Assembly: GCA_011319805.1 (NCBI GenBank)
Contig: SJRY01000256.1
Location: forward strand, 1-20,533
Length of the DNA stretch: 20,533 bases
Direction: 5' to 3'
DNA from: Macrocybe gigantea
Taxonomy: Eukaryota > Basidiomycota > Agaricomycetes > Agaricales > Callistosporiaceae
The position numbers were made by a program, and so were the translations under genes. Every line of letters begins with the position of its first letter. The stretch's first letter is position 1. This document shows positions 19,791 through 20,533 of the stretch, in pieces. Under the pieces are notes generated by a model. It had not been told where the DNA came from. It made no database searches and worked only from the letters and a program-made list of their open reading frames with translations.

Positions 19791-20185
19791 CCACCAACGC
19801 CCCCATCAGCATCGACAGCAGCGAGGGCAGCCGCGCACCTACCCCCAACCGCCCAAGCGACCTCGAGAATCTGGCAAGGATTCTCAATGCTAGCGACTAC
19901 ATGGACCCCCTCGCCATCACACTCGGCGCATATATGCGCTATGTTATGACCGTCCGCACGCACCTCTGGACCGGGAGAACCCCTGATGGGACCGGCCCCA
20001 CTGCAGCTGAACGTATCGCGCTTCGCGAAGCAATGGAAATGCTTCGCACAGAAAACCGGCGACTTAAACTCCTCGCCACCACACTCCACCACATTCGCGC
20101 CTATAATGAAGAGCTCATTCATACATGGGCCCCGCGTGCCGCGACCGCCTGGGAGACCAATACTGGGTGGGGACAGCTGGACTAA
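19787..20185 (+). CDS. accessory ORF after pol, 132 aa, overlapping the pol stop
   Basis: Intact frame from ATG 19787 to TAA. Its start overlaps the pol terminator as ATGA (19787-19790), the arrangement seen where a second ORF is translated by termination-reinitiation. The sequence begins MTTNAPISIDSSEGSRAPTP (polar, disordered). It then has DLENLARILNASDYMDPLAI and a coiled-coil-like helix at about residues 73-110 (AAERIALREAMEMLRTENRR), ending in a W-rich tail. There is no zinc knuckle, membrane segment or signal peptide. The standard chromovirus plan has no ORF here. It is the only element ORF free of frame damage. Function unknown; a particle or nuclear accessory role is speculation. Confidence 0.7.
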   Translation: MTTNAPISIDSSEGSRAPTPNRPSDLENLARILNASDYMDPLAITLGAYMRYVMTVRTHLWTGRTPDGTGPTAAERIALREAMEMLRTENRRLKLLATTLHHIRAYNEELIHTWAPRAATAWETNTGWGQLD

Positions 20186-20190
20186 GGTTT

Positions 20191-20206
20191 TTCGCGAGGA
20201 CGCGAA
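20191..20206 (+). other. 6-bp hairpin before the polypurine tract
   Basis: ttcgcg-agga-cgcgaa forms a perfect 6-bp stem with a 4-nt loop, between the accessory ORF stop and the polypurine tract. It may be structural in the RNA; it could also be chance. Confidence 0.4.
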
Positions 20207-20209
20207 TCT

Positions 20210-20222
20210 AAAGAGAGGGTGA
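20210..20222 (+). other. polypurine tract
   Basis: aaagagagggtga directly precedes the 3' LTR (TG at 20223-20224). It is the expected RNase H-resistant primer for plus-strand synthesis. Confidence 0.75.
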
Positions 20223-20533
20223 TGTTACAGACGCCGCCCAAAGGACTATTCATTTTCTTATCTTATCTTTCCCACATCCCTTATCTCCCCCATCATGCTG
20301 CGCAGCGCGCAGCCATCGAGTCATCCCACTTCCCTAGTCATCCTGAGTCATCTCTTCCAGTCTTACTCATCCGCAGTCCACAGCATTGCGCAGCCCATGG
20401 TCCGTGCTCGAGTACTGTAATGTATATAAGGACTCCCAGATGTACCAGTAGCGCTAGGCTTAATATTCCTTTTGCCATCATCTCAAGACCACTCTCGCAC
20501 TTAGTCTGCCCGAGTCCTTCTGAGATTCCGTCT
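20223..20533 (+). repeat. 3' LTR, cut by the window end
   Basis: Identical to the 5' LTR over its first 305 bases, then one extra C near 20530. The last roughly ten bases and the target-site duplication lie outside the window. Confidence 0.92.

Larger units (their letters stand above)
14036..20533 (+). mobile_element. Ty3/gypsy chromovirus (LTR retrotransposon), 3' end cut by window
   Basis: Layout: 5' LTR, self-primer binding site, upstream ORF, gag with two CCHC knuckles, protease, RT, RNase H, integrase, chromodomain, an extra ORF, a polypurine tract, and a 3' LTR. The order PR-RT-RH-IN defines Ty3/gypsy and the C-terminal chromodomain the chromovirus branch. The element sits in a RING-gene exon in the opposite orientation. 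The LTRs are identical over at least 305 bases, which indicates recent insertion. The target-site duplication cannot be checked because the right flank is outside the window. It encodes no envelope-like protein. Confidence 0.93.

Overview
The window looks like accessory, transposon-rich sequence from a filamentous basidiomycete, probably an Agaricomycete. The evidence is the dense short GT-AG introns (mostly 48-66 nt, some with a ctaac-like branch site), a Tnp2/Plavaka-like DNA transposase, AIG1-like P-loop GTPase copies and a Ty3/gypsy chromovirus. No tRNA, rRNA or CRISPR array was seen. All gene models come from reading frames, splice signals and remembered family motifs; no search was run.

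Left part (1-5715). Two tandem, diverged and damaged AIG1-like GTPase copies lie at 3-648 and 796-1302. The second is cut off near a strongly AT-rich block (about 1300-1595). A two-exon 108-aa orphan (2061-2443) follows, then the C-terminal exons of a probable small membrane protein on the minus strand (2828-3395). A long stretch with no convincing gene ends with a small cluster of direct and inverted repeats at 5023-5120.

Middle (5716-8911). A complete nine-exon minus-strand gene for a 525-aa WD40 protein with one C-terminal membrane segment (5716-7704) is divergent from a complete three-exon plus-strand orphan gene (8066-8885). Both splice cleanly with no frame errors. A minus-strand ORF of unknown nature (8912-9571) follows.

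Transposase block (9595-14035, minus strand). A Tnp2/Plavaka-like transposase gene carries two in-frame stops and two -1 frameshifts. Just upstream on the same strand is a coiled-coil/RING gene, only 47 nt away, which could be spliced in frame onto the transposase. The 5' end of the RING gene is cut by the retrotransposon.

Right part (14036-20533). A nearly complete Ty3/gypsy chromovirus has a 319-bp 5' LTR and a 3' LTR running off the window. The LTRs are identical over the first 305 bases. It has an apparent Tf1-like self-primer (11 nt at the predicted RNA 5' end complementary to the sequence just after the 5' LTR), an ORF upstream of gag, gag with two zinc knuckles, protease, RT, RNase H, integrase, a chromodomain, and an extra intact 132-aa ORF that overlaps the pol stop as ATGA. 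Gag-pol is broken by a dozen or more frame changes, all equivalent to base losses. With near-identical LTRs and clean single-copy neighbours, this points to uncorrected deletion errors in repeats or to a trans-mobilised copy.
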